DNA of 64,000 bases, taken from positions 40,055,558 through 40,119,557 of the forward strand of contig CM049310.1 of the NCBI GenBank assembly GCA_026874595.1, given 5' to 3'. Both the position numbers and the translations under genes were made by a program. The notes under the pieces are model-generated. The model did no database searches, was not told where the DNA came from, and was given only the letters and a program-made list of their open reading frames with translations. Below, piece after piece: positions 26,201 through 35,905 of the stretch; positions within the stretch are counted from its first letter, which is position 1, and the number at the start of each line of letters is the position of its first letter. This stretch comes from Sipunculus nudus (Eukaryota > Annelida > Sipuncula > Golfingiida > Sipunculidae).

Positions 26201-27160
26201 TCCGTCCATATTTCTTGTCGTCCACCCCCTTGAAGGCAGCATATGATGTTTTCACATGGTTTGTGTCACAGTTAACACTAGCATACCTGATTGTGCCGTT
26301 CACTGTACTAGAGATGAAGCCTATACTATACTTCTATACGTAAGTCATATTTATGTGTCATTCTGGGTAAGAGTAAAACAAATCGAACTTGATATGTATA
26401 TTATACATGATATAGGCTTACTTATTTAGAGGTATTATCCTCTGTCTGTCTGACTGACTACTTGTTAGTAGGATACTTTAGTTACAGTTCTATAGAAACT
26501 TCCAATCCAGTAATCTAGGCAGTATCTCATTCAAACCCTGTAATTAGGTTACTGTGACCTGTATTAATTGCACAACAGAATTAAATAATATTCTTCACAT
26601 ATATTTTAATCAATTCACTAAGCACCTTATAAATACATCTGACCTTTTTTTACTAAATTACAGTCTCTTTTACTCTTTATATAGAAGATTTCTTAATTAT
26701 AAGAACTGCATGGAGTTTCAAACTATCTTATATCATTTTATGATTATCTCACAAATAGCACCACAACTTACACATTGTGTGACAGGTGGCACCATCTATA
26801 TTTTCTAATTATGTAAGCAAAAATTGAAAGTATGGGGGGGGGGGGGTAATGTCACAATATGAAATGCCCTTCTTGCATCATGTATATATGTTACATTGAG
26901 CTTAAAAATTGTATATAGAAGATTTTGCAAAAAATACTAATTGCAGTTGACATTTATGTCTTCTTTATACATACATTAAACATTATTTTGTACATTTGAC
27001 AGTCTTCTTGAAACATACTTTAAACATCATTTTGTACTATCTTTACAGATATTCAATGTACTGGTTTCTTCACATCACAGCCATTCTCATCCTGGTAGTT
27101 TTTATGAGCGGCATTATCAAAGTGAAAAAGAGCAGCAAGGAACCCAGCAAACAACAGTAA
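4342..27160 (+). CDS. MBOAT2: membrane-bound O-acyltransferase (lysophospholipid acyltransferase), 12 exons, 5' partial
   Basis: Exons: 4342-4419, 13623-13715, 14882-14992, 15755-15881, 17105-17185, 17765-17794, 18358-18448, 19595-19696, 20260-20363, 21088-21285, 26188-26339 and 27049-27160. All have AG/GT borders and compatible phases. Joined, they give 425 codons plus a TAA at 27158-27160. The protein matches the MBOAT1/MBOAT2 family throughout: IYDYGSW, SLLEIL, GPLCFFNDY, ARAKYYFAW, NNASGLGF, ENWNCQTALWL, ILSAMWHGFYPGYY. MBOAT Asn (codon 21124-21126) and His (21217-21219) are both present. The family re-acylates lysophosphatidyl-ethanolamine, -serine or -choline in the ER membrane (Lands cycle). 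Many hydrophobic segments fit a multipass protein, and the Lys-rich tail (KVKKSSKEPSKQQ) looks cytosolic. The N-terminal exons lie upstream of the window. It could equally be called MBOAT1. The 17105 and 17765 exons are the least certain. Confidence 0.92.
7152..7532. mobile_element. 381-bp MITE, PIF/Harbinger-like (TTA target duplication)
   Basis: The terminal inverted repeats are AGCTGTGTTTCCAT at 7152-7165 and its exact reverse complement ending at 7532. Both sides are flanked by TTA (7149-7151 and 7533-7535). A three-base TTA/TAA duplication is the mark of PIF/Harbinger elements. The interior is richer in CpG than the intron around it and has no transposase frame, so it is non-autonomous. 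The clean termini suggest a fairly recent insertion. Confidence 0.82.
8666..12648 (+). mobile_element. Helitron-like non-autonomous repeat, family A copy 1 (~4 kb, possibly composite)
   Basis: The left end AGCTCAGCTGACTATAAGTC is followed by a (GTCC/GTCT)n stretch at about 8715-8760. The right end reads TCAGCTGAGCGCC, then the imperfect palindrome GACCAATGGGTC, then CCTTGTT. GCTCAGCTGA at the left is the inverted copy of TCAGCTGAGC at the right. Inside, a block beginning near GATGTCCCCAAAATC recurs (8818, 9469), and a block near CTGT..TTTAATTTTCA recurs (about 9265, 9935, 10905, 11605). This indicates internal tandem copies about 650-1000 bp apart. No Rep/helicase frame is present. Other insertions may be nested inside. 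Confidence 0.7.
11150..11286. repeat. CT microsatellite
   Basis: An imperfect then pure (CT)n run lies inside the family A repeat. Open frames here (Leu/Ser on plus, Arg/Glu on minus) are repeat artefacts. Confidence 0.95.
13270..13548 (+). repeat. Helitron-like repeat fragment, family D
   Basis: Two monomers contain AAAATCCATGCAT or AAAATTCACTCAT followed by AGGTCA. The right end has GCACCATCTGCAGTGC, a hairpin with GCAC/GTGC arms, followed by TCTTGTT, the same style of end as family A. The same monomer recurs at 16560-16930. Confidence 0.6.
15299..15602 (+). repeat. 63-bp minisatellite, five copies, in an MBOAT intron
   Basis: CCAGGAACAAG recurs at 15311, 15374, 15437, 15500 and 15563, exactly 63 bp apart. 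Because 63 is a multiple of three, open frames of a 21-residue unit appear on both strands; these are not genes. The copies differ at only a few bases, so the expansion is recent. Confidence 0.95.
15662..15735 (+). pseudogene. decayed duplicate of the following MBOAT exon
   Basis: After an acceptor-like TTTTTCAG (ending 15661), the sequence aligns with the start of the true exon at 15755. In the same phase it reads KLLSLLAISISVMNLQEVLC and then a TGA at 15723-15725. The real exon reads K-H-P-SLLEILSYVMNFQGVLC followed by GPLC. The SLL, VMN and VLC positions and the acceptor are kept. It is a vestigial tandem exon copy, now unusable. Confidence 0.75.
16417..16945 (+). repeat. Helitron-like repeat, family D, longer copy
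   Basis: It starts with TATACGCCCATATTGACGGG, a stem-loop-like end with CGTATTGTGG next. Three monomers follow, with GCAAAATCCACGCAT-type starts at about 16577, 16733 and 16866. The right part (about 16905-16940) is a degenerate version of the 13501-13548 end. It lies in the intron between the 15755 and 17105 exons. Confidence 0.55.
17105..17794 (+). CDS. two small MBOAT exons (17105-17185 and 17765-17794)
   Basis: The 81-bp exon follows TCTCATAG and ends GTG|GTATGT. The 30-bp microexon (EKAKEELTPK) follows TTTTTAAG and ends AAAG|GTAGTG. Both are phase 0 on both sides, so either could be skipped without changing the frame. They encode the variable loop between the GKSFEKDQ region and the next membrane segment (VIVVEKLV), where vertebrate relatives also vary in length. 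The hydrophobic end of the first (CVLVIFV) is unusual. Support comes from splice sites and phase, not from strong similarity. Confidence 0.5.
17251..17296. repeat. perfect 15-bp inverted repeat in an MBOAT intron
   Basis: CCACATTCTCCTACG at 17251-17265 faces its exact reverse complement at 17282-17296 across a 16-base loop. It sits about 65 bp after the donor of the 81-bp exon. Confidence 0.85.
19236..19504 (-). mobile_element. tRNA-derived SINE, minus orientation
   Basis: Read on the minus strand it begins GGAGTATGGCTGGGTAACGG and has a box B-like GGTTTGTGTCC (plus positions 19443-19453). A body follows that includes AAAGTCTTTA, GGAGTGAATGTGTACTGG and, near the end, AATGAACAGACCAGGAAGG. The same order and wording occur in plus orientation at 50590-50880, so the two are copies of one SINE family. 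It interrupts the MBOAT intron before the 19595 exon. Confidence 0.75.
20698..20868. repeat. ~86-bp tandem duplication
   Basis: AACAATATTTATATGTTTAT and the next ~65 bases (through TTGAACC and TGATAGGTTT) occur twice, at about 20700 and 20786, almost identical. This is intron DNA with no coding role seen. Confidence 0.9.
21088..21285 (+). CDS. MBOAT catalytic exon
   Basis: This 66-codon exon carries both MBOAT signature residues. ENWNCQTALWL contains the conserved Asn, and ILSAMWHGFYPGYY contains the conserved His in a membrane segment, 31 residues further on. The spacing suits the family. The exon is phase 0 at both ends, with acceptor CATGCAG and donor CTG|GTAAGT. Confidence 0.93.
23450..25996 (+). 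mobile_element. Helitron-like non-autonomous repeat, family A copy 2
   Basis: It begins AGCTCAGCTGACTATAAGTC at 23450 and ends TCAGCTGAGCGCC (from 25963), then the palindromic ATCCATGGGTCC, then CTTGTT (25991-25996). The first kilobase closely matches copy 1: GATGTCCCCAAAATC, TTAAATTTTG..CCAACTTTGG and CCCTGTAAGCACTGTTG. From 24544 to 25762 it contains a complete family B unit, apparently nested. Confidence 0.75.
24544..25762 (-). mobile_element. Helitron-like element, family B copy 1, with GGTGGCGCCACC array
   Basis: On the minus strand it starts TGTATCCGCC (plus 25753-25762). It ends with the inverse GGCGGATACA (plus 24576-24585), a perfect hairpin GTAGTCG/CGACTAC (plus 24556-24574), seven bases, and CTAG (24544-24547) followed by T. 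This is the Helitron end plan of hairpin plus CTRR. The body is an array of a ~278-bp dimer. The palindrome GGTGGCGCCACC, or one-base variants, lies at 24772, 24921, 25050, 25199, about 25328 and 25479. No protein frame is present. The copy at 54113 shares head, array and tail. Confidence 0.72.
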
Positions 27161-27598
27161 TGAATATGCAAATAGGTCACATGATCTTACCCTATATGAT
27201 TGGTTTCTGTGGGCACATGATCCTATTTTCCTTGTGCAATTGGCTCTTGTGGCCATATGATCTTATTATTATCCCATGTGATTGGCTAGTGTGGTCATCA
27301 CATTTTGAGGTTTGTTTATATTGTTGAATGTTATGTTGCTGTGACACACTTTTATGCATTTTGATTGGTTTGTTTGATTACTAATCAGGGATGAACAGGA
27401 ATACAATTTTGCAGGGGCCTTTTCCTTCATGTGCAGAAAACTAGGATAAAAAAGTCATTTCACAGGATCATTCAAGTAGGAAATTTTGCACTTCAGTCAA
27501 ATCGTTATCATAATTTCATTGGAGAACAAATGTCTCACATCTAAATCAGTTGTTTTATTGTGATTTGATGTCCAGTTGCTGTCACAATGTGTGATCAT

Positions 27599-27604
27599 AA
27601 TAAA
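27599..27604 (+). promoter_or_regulatory. candidate polyadenylation signal of the MBOAT gene
   Basis: AATAAA lies 439 bp after the stop codon, the first perfect signal I found at a plausible 3'UTR distance. Use is not shown by the sequence. Confidence 0.45.
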
Positions 27605-28021
27605 CATTTTAAATCAGTGGTATGTCTGCTAGAAATATTTAAGGAATATAAATTCCTTTGTAATAATTAGATTTATTTCCTGATTGACCCAGGGGAGTGA
27701 TTGAGTGTAGTAAAACAAGTTTCCATTAATGATGAATCACTAAAATAGTCAGAGAGCAGCTCAGGTAGTACTTGTTCAGAAATCTTAATTGTTTTGTGGT
27801 GGAATTATTCATGGCAGATTTAGGCTTGAAGTTGGGATTTTTGTGGGATTTGGACTGAGCTAACTGTGTGACTTGAGATGACAGTGCAAATAACAACTGA
27901 GGTATGTGAGGATCTATTGAGGGTTCATGTCGATAAAAGTTCAATTTTATAGGAAGAAGAGAGTTCAAATATTGATACAATGCTGTGTTTGTTACCTCTG
28001 GAATAGATGGAATGTACAAGA

Positions 28022-28276
28022 TTCCCAGTTGGAAAACCCGTTCAACACGTACAACTGGGAAACTTGGATTTGGTGGAGCAAGTCGATCTGTTCAACTTAG
28101 TGACCTTCACCTTTATTCATTGCTTTTCGAGATGCAGGGAGCAAATAAAGACATCAATAATGGCAATATTTGACTGGTTTACATAAAAGGTGTAAATGAC
28201 AATTAAAGTTGAACAAATGTAACAGCAAAGCTGTGGATAAAGGTGAAGGTTCCCAAGTTGGACAGATGGAACTACT
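28022..28276. repeat. two nested inverted repeats after the MBOAT gene
   Basis: TTCCCAGTTG (28022-28031) pairs perfectly with CAACTGGGAA (28052-28061). Just beyond, the stretch at about 28080-28120 (ending CCTTCACCTTTAT) is imperfectly matched in reverse complement by about 28234-28276 (AAAGGTGAAGGTTCCCAAGT and on). They may be the remains of an unidentified foldback element. Confidence 0.55.
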
Positions 28277-29369
28277 CAAAGTATGACCAGTTTGCCAGTG
28301 GTAAATACCACTAGGACTACGTGACAAACGTCATTTTCCACTTGTCAACTTGTATTTACCATCAATTTTAGAGGTAGCAAATGCAGCATAAAGAGTGGTC
28401 ATAATTTTGTGGGATTGTAATGTTTAAACACTGACAGCTACCTGCCAGAGGTTTCATCCTAACAGGTATATTATGAAAGAGTTGATAAGGTCAAAGATGA
28501 CCTTTCTCTGCATCTTGGACACCAACCACACCTCTTTGGTTGTCTTTGATTTTAATTATTTACACCAGAGGTCAGAAGTTAAAGCACCTAGTAATATAAG
28601 ATCAGAGTTAAAAATTGAGCTTTCCCCCATAATGACACTTAATTTGCACAATGTAGTTGTGCCTCTTCAAGCCCTCTTGGGCTTGGTAAAGTGTACTCAG
28701 TTCTGATTTCTTTGTGACCATAAGTAACAATTTAGTAGTATATCTACACTTTTTACCAATGGGGAATTCGTAAATGATCTAATGATCCCATATGATACGC
28801 ATAACTGCTAGGCTGTAAGGTACTGTGTGGATCTGTCAGATATCCTCAGCAGGTATGCCACTTGTAATGCACATTTAAAAGGGTGTTTCATATTTTTTTG
28901 CAATGAGAATTTTACCTCTGGAATATTTATAATGCTGATCAATGCAGTAATATTGGTTTTATCTGTTGCATGTATATATGTACTGGCTCAGGATTAGATT
29001 TGTTTGAATGTTGTTGGACACATGTTGGTTGTTAAGTCAGTGGAGGAGACATTAATATGATGTATACATAAACATACAGATGTATATTCTTTACCGTTCA
29101 TGTTGATGATGTAATGTGGTTGTGAAGATGCACACCTGCTAGTTAGCACTATCTTTGAAAATTGAAATAGGGTTTGAGCTCCTTTTTTTTAGCCAGGACA
29201 TATTTTAAGGATATCTCTAGGGCCATTAAATGGATATACTACTGAAAGGGGAGAAGGCAAACAATATAAGAATGATATGTTATTACCAAAAATTATTATA
29301 TTCTTTAAAAAAAAAGAACAATATTAATAATTAAAATGATAATAATAAGTATGATAGTAATAATGATAA

Positions 29370-29410
29370 AATAATAATAATAATAATAATAATAATAATT
29401 ATTATTATTA
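29370..29410. repeat. (AAT)n/(ATT)n microsatellite
   Basis: An ATA/AAT run turns into ATT repeats at its right side, so the block is partly self-complementary. Confidence 0.9.
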
Positions 29411-32400
29411 TTTTTATAATCAAGTAAAGTTTGTTATCCTGAAGCCCTATGCCTCCAAAATATCAAGAGTTCTGCATCTTGTCAGAAGTTTCACAGCCCT
29501 TGCATGAATCCTACTATAACTAGGGAATGAGGGCTGGGTCACCAGCAGGGCGTTCCTCCAGCATCTACTTGGAAGATACAGGTCTATTGGCCACCAAATT
29601 CTCTCTGTGGATAGATTTCTTCCCTCAGACTATCCTAAGTGTACTTTCCTATGGTATTTAAGAGCCCTGATCAAAACCTGAGTTCCCAAAAAGATTAAAA
29701 CCACTTGTGGAGGCTGCCATATTTGTATACACTAAAATCTGGGCATCACAAGTTGCGTCTAGGAAAAAGGTTAAACCACTATTGAAATAGAACAGGTAGG
29801 TTTATTGATACAACCTGTGATCCAATGTCATTAATGTAACACCTCTCTGAAGCTAACTAAATTTGTTTTGTTATGTGTGTTTCCACAAATGAAAAAGTTA
29901 AAAAAGGTAAAAAAAAAAAAAACAACCTAATCTGGGGTGTGTTCATTTCTGAACTTCTCTGAGAGTAGCCATAGGCAGAATCATTGGAGTATATGAAAAA
30001 CCGTGTGTAAGGATTTTGTCATTTGCTTGCAATTGACTCTGTGACACCAGAATAGATGCTTGACTCAGTGTCACCAGAAGAAGCATCAGTATCATATTTT
30101 ACTTTTGCCTAAACTTGCACTGTGTGACATTCCATGCTTGATCTTGTTCATTTGACATCTGCCAGAAATAAAAAAAAACTTCATCAAGATCAGCAGTTTG
30201 AGATGATCAAAACTCTGTATTGTGACACACCAGAACTGCCTATGGCTGGTGGAACTCAAAACAAGTTACAGCACCTGCAAATTCCCATGTTTACGTAGTA
30301 TTTGTGCAATTGCCACAGTCTTTTGTCAAATGTGCAATTATTTCACCATGAGCTCAAAAACCTGCCCATTCCTTTTCTGAGATTTCCTGTTTACACAAAT
30401 TAATAAAAAAAAAATATGTATGAAAACTATATCATAAAGGAGTTGATTATTTGGATAAATAATGAAAAACTGGCTCCTCATGAAAATATAAAATATTTGT
30501 TTAAAGTTTAAATTGAAATGTATATTTAACTCAATTAACATTAGAATAATCAATGTTAAGATTTAAGAACCCCCACCCCATATTAAAAATCTAACATTAT
30601 GTAATATGTCGTATAATATAATGCAAATATTGTCAGTTCCTTTCACTGAATAAGTTGATTAGTATTTATCAGTATTTATTAAATATCTTTTAAAGATAAA
30701 TAATTCATTAAATGGAGTGTGTGGTCATATCACTTTATCTTTCAAATAAGACAATAAAGAGTGAGTGTCCATATACTAACTGAGTGGCTATTTTAATGTG
30801 AAATTTTGCAACTTTTTTTCCTTTCATTACCACAGTATTTCTATGTTAAACACAGATATTACTGTTTGAGATCTCTTTGTATTTTACTAATGGCTAGAAC
30901 AATGTTTGTGCCCGCTTGATGAAGATAAGACCATGATGTACCAGGGGCAAAGGTTAATAAGGCATTGAACTCTCACCTGGATCCTAAAACCTAATAGAAA
31001 CATGACTTTGTCTGGGACCTTGGTGATAGAGTGGTTCCATTACTGGGTGCCTTAGAATCTAATATTCATGAGACCCTCTCAAATTTTTGCAACATTGAGA
31101 TGTCCATTTAGAATTTACTTTTACATATTAAAAAAAGGGTAGAACGCTAAATGTCATGTCAGGATAAGTCTAAGCAGAGTATGGTAATCTTAAAATTGCC
31201 TTTTTCAAATGTCTGTATAATAATTCATGACAATTTCCAGAGTAACTGACCAAATATTTATAAACTACCATACCTCTTTCTTTGATTATTTACTGCCTAT
31301 GACCTGTTTTGATGTGCAAGGTATCAGTACACAGACATGTTTCATCATATAGTAAGATATTTCCCATACATTGTGGCTGTATTTTAATTTACCCTTTGTA
31401 TTCACCAAGCACTAAATATTCACAGCTGAGAGATTAATGTGAGGTATATAATACTCCTTTCATATGTCAAGGTCAAAACATTTCAAAACTATTTTAAACT
31501 TGACTCGGGCTTTGATTCAGCAATATAGAGCATTTTCAGTACAAATAATATAAAATGTTTTTAATCCTCTCATTTTAATCATCATAGGGTGTTACCAGAA
31601 TTGGTTACCACTCCAAGACATTTGGGTCTGCCATATGCTGAATTTGTGAAAAATATTTAAATTTAGTTTACTCATAATTAAAAAAATGTTTGAAAGGGAT
31701 ATATCACTTGCTGGTGAGTCTTTCACTTTAATTTACAATTAAGAGCCTGATAGCAAAGAAATGTTAAACTAAATTGGCTCTTGTAAGTGTTCCAAGCTTG
31801 CATCTCTGCCTTTATCTCTATTTAACACTGCTGATATTTTATGCAATTTTATAAAACGTCTGACTTTTAGAATATTCTATTTGTTTTCTATACTGTCCTT
31901 TATGCTTGTGCATTTTTTCATTCATGGAATCTCACAACCCATGGTGGAAAACCCTGGTACTTATTTTTTAAATTGATGATATTTTACTCTTTGACTATCA
32001 GATGGGAAATTGTAACATCCTGGAACAATAGATAGCTGTGCACAGAAGTAACTTACAGTCATGAAAGCAGCTTATGATTCATGATCATTGGTTACAAAAA
32101 GGTTGCAATTCAGTAGTATGCACCCAGTGACCTCTTTTGATCGCCATAAATCTGAGGTAACGAGTGCATTATGAATGTGTTGACAAGTAAATAACCAGTT
32201 GTTTCCAGAACAAACAACAGATGGAGCTAAGAGTCTGGGTAGTCATTACTGTACTAATCAAAGATAAATATATATTTAGAATATTTTCCTCTGGTTGAAT
32301 TTCACAACTTGTTTAGAGGTGATCTCTTGCTAATAATATAAGGGTTATGCCACTAATAGTACATAATTGAATTTTACCATGGTCACTCTTTAGTGATAAA

Positions 32401-34656
32401 ACCGTGAAACAAAGTTTGCCATATTCCAAGAGTTTAGTTATTTGCCATATATATTGCATATTTTGATTTTTGCTTATTCTTCATATTTCAATATTGAAAA
32501 CTTGATTTTATACCTTCAGCCACAGGATTTCATGTTGCTTGTATATCAGAGCATTGTCTCACATAAATGCCTGCATCTTCATATATGTGAAGATCAACTT
32601 TCATGGAAACTAGTCATTTAGGAACTCAAGTGTTTTACTGGAACATAATATTCACTTGTATGGCATTTATATATAGATATGCCCTGCATGGTTCACATGT
32701 ATAATTCAGGAAAGATATTGACGATCAAAATATTTTTTCAGTTATGTGGTATCACCAAAGTTATTGGTAGCTCCCAGGGATAACTATCACAAATATTTAC
32801 TAGCGCAGATTTCAGTTTTGTGGCATTTGCATGTTTTATGAATGCCTCCCAGGGATCTTTCAGTAAATATTGGCCAGATATATTAGAAATGTTCATAAAC
32901 ATGCATATCATCAGTATTTATATAATATATAATCAATGGTCCCTGCTGTTGTTTGATATAGAAGCTTAGGTGTTGTATACTTCAAAATTCAGGGTCAATG
33001 TCAGATCTCTTTTAAAATGACATGTATTTACATCTAGGTGTAATAATGTGGACTGATACAGTAGATGTAAGAAAACATTAAAAGCAAGGATTATCAAGAC
33101 AGAATTTTCACATGGGTGAGCCAGAAGTTTATAGTTTTTAATGTATTGTGAACAGAGTGTTTAATCAACAGTACTGTCACTGTCAGTACCTTGTTATTGT
33201 CACACGATTAAAACTGGTCTCCTGTAAGTGTGCATCATACAGTGTTAACTCTTGTCTGTTCTCTTCTGTGTGTAACTGTCTGACTCATGATGTTTCATGC
33301 ATCAATCAGAGAAGTCTAAAATCACTAGTTCCAAGAACAAACACCAGGTGGTGCTGACATGCAGTCTCAGCACCTTTTACTGTCATATAACACAATAATG
33401 TTGTGAATTGCACACGTGCCACATAATGCAGACCTTGTGTGAAAAGTACACAAAGTAATACTTGTGAAACAAGGCAGTCTTTGGCAGTTTGTTTACATTA
33501 ACTGGAATATCTGCCTGTTTTACAAAGCACCTTATTAATGCCCTCTGAACCTGAATGCAGTTTTAGAATACATGTATAAGATAAATTTTAGTAGACCTGT
33601 GTCGTGGGAAAAAGTGGAATTTATTGCAGATTTATCGCAGGAAATAATTTGTTCAATATGAACATTGATAAAAAACAATGTTTTTGTAGTACTTCTTTCT
33701 CAGTTCATGCCTAGGAGTACATGTATATCTCTGTAGCCTCTTTTGGCTAATAAAGTAACCCATTTCATGGCCTTATGAATTTGCATGTTAAGCGAAGGCA
33801 CTGGTTGCTTAATAATGGTTTCAAAAAAGATTGCCAGGTACCTGCCTTATAACATTAGCTAAACACTCTAAGGAAAATTACGATGAAGGTTTTCTGTTCG
33901 GCTCCTATTTTGTCTCAGAAGGTTGGCAAAGGTGGTGAAAGAATTTATGGGCTAGGTCCACTTGTGTGTGAAACTGTGTATACATTTGAAAAGTATAGCT
34001 TCATCTTAAGCTGTCATTCCCTTTGGTTTTAACTATGGATTATATCAAGTTGAAAACAGGTCAATGTATAATGAAATGTAGTCAGGCAGAAGTTGTTCAA
34101 GTAAGGTTTATATACAACAGAGGGTAAAACGTAGGAAAGATGAAAATAATATTTAATCACATATCTAAGGGAAAGTCCATTTTATTATGTCATGAGATTT
34201 TAAATTTCCTATCTATATGTATAAAATGAGCAATATTATCTTTACCTATTAAACCTGGGGAGTATAGATATGCCCTTCATGGTTCACATGGATAATTCAG
34301 GAAAGATATTGTTGATTTGAAAAATGCAGTTCCACAATTGAAAAAAAAAATATTTATACATAATTATACCAAGTGCTCAGGCATATTGTATCATTAAAGA
34401 TTAAAAAAAATGATTGAAGCCTTCACATTGCATGTGTCACAGCTTGAATGAACGAAAGACCATGAATATGGGTCTACTGAACACTGACGACTGTTCCCTT
34501 TAAAATGTATGGTCACCCAGGACCCCCACAGTCATTCAATCCCCTAAAGATACCATGTTCCTTTAATTTGAAATAAACACTGAAAAGAGTGACTTGGTGT
34601 TTGTTTTATATTCATCACAGAAGGATTAATCCTGGCATGACCTACTTTAAACTTAT

Positions 34657-35905
34657 GTAGGCAAAAGTCCACATACCCCAAACTAAATGTGTAGGAAAAA
34701 AAGCCCACATACCCCTAACTAGATGTGTAGGCAAACGTCCACATATCACTAATAAGGTGTGTAGACAAAAAGCCCACATACAAGCAACTACATATCTAGG
34801 CTAAAGCCCACATACCCCCAAAAAGATGTGAAAGTAAAAGCCCACATACAACTAGACAAAAAAGACAAACCCACATACCCCCAAATAGATGTCTAGGTAA
34901 AAGTCCACATACCCCCCCAACTAGATGTGTAGGCATAAGCCTACATACGTCCAACAAGGTGTGTAGGCAAAAGCCCAGATACTCCAAACCAGATGTGTAC
35001 AAACATACCGCCAACCAGATGTGTAGGTAAAAGTCCACATACCCACAACTAAACCTGAAGGTAAAAACCCACATACCCACTACTAGTTGTGAAGGCAAAA
35101 GCCCACATACCCTGGAATAGATGTCTAGGTAAAAGTCCACATACTCCCCAACTAGATGGGTAGGCGTAAGCCTACAAACTCCCAACAAGGTGTGTAGGCA
35201 AAAGCCAGATACTCCAAACCAGATGTGTACAAACATACCGCCAACCAGATGTGTAGGCAAAAGTCCACAATCTGCAACTACACAAGAAGGCAAAAGCCCA
35301 CATACCCCAACTAGAAGTGTTGACAAAAGCCCACTACCCCCAACTAGATGTGAAGGCAAAAAGCTCACATACCCCAAACCAGACGTGTAGGCAAAAAGCC
35401 CACTTACCCTGAAATAGATGTGTAGGCAAAAAGCCCACATACCCTCAAATAGATATTTAGGTAAAAGTCCACATACCCCAAATTAGCTGTGTAGGCAAAA
35501 GCCCATATTCTCCAAACCAGATGTGTACAAACATACTGCCAACCAGATGTGCTGTCAAAAGTCCAAAATCCCTAAATAGTCATGAAGGTAAAAACCCACC
35601 TTCCCCCAAATAGACATGAAGGCAAAACCCCATATACCCCCAAATAGATGTTTTGGCAAAAGCCCTAATACCCCAAACTGGACATGAAGGCAAAAGCCCA
35701 CATACCCCCAACTAGACATGAAGGCAAAAGCCCACATTCCCCAAAATAGATGTCTAGGTTAAAGTCCTCATGCCCCCCCCCCCCCCCCCCAATGACGTGT
35801 GTAGGCATAAGCCTACATACCCCACAACTAGGTGTTTTAGCAAAAGCCCACATACCCCAAACTAGATTTGTTGGCAAAAGCCCACATACCCCCCACTGGT
35901 GTCCT
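34657..35905. repeat. ~35-bp minisatellite, about 35 copies
   Basis: The unit reads roughly GTGTAGGCAAAAGCCCACAT followed by ACCCCCAACTAGAT, with lengths of 33-36 bp (for example starts at 34657, 34691, 34727 and 34761). Copies are fairly diverged. A run of 18 C occurs at 35773-35790. The minus strand stays open for 214 codons as a G-(L/F)-LPxHLVG-like 11-12-residue repeat, which follows from near-multiple-of-three unit lengths. Confidence 0.93.

Larger units (their letters stand above)
27605..34656. other. intergenic gap between convergent genes; no gene recognised
   Basis: This is 7 kb of AT-rich DNA between the 3' ends of MBOAT and SPAG1. It holds inverted repeats at 28022-28276, an (AAT)n microsatellite at 29370-29410, and a ~48-bp block at 32672-32720 that recurs at 34263-34310. 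Short open frames show no conserved domain or coding character. I see no tRNA or rRNA gene. Confidence 0.7.

Noticed and set aside
27726-28019. 97-codon minus frame after the MBOAT gene
   Set aside because: No recognisable domain, and it lies next to inverted repeats. I cannot support it as a gene.
34796-35877. Minus-strand frames rich in Gly, Leu and His
   Set aside because: They follow the minisatellite unit. There is no start context, domain or splice structure.
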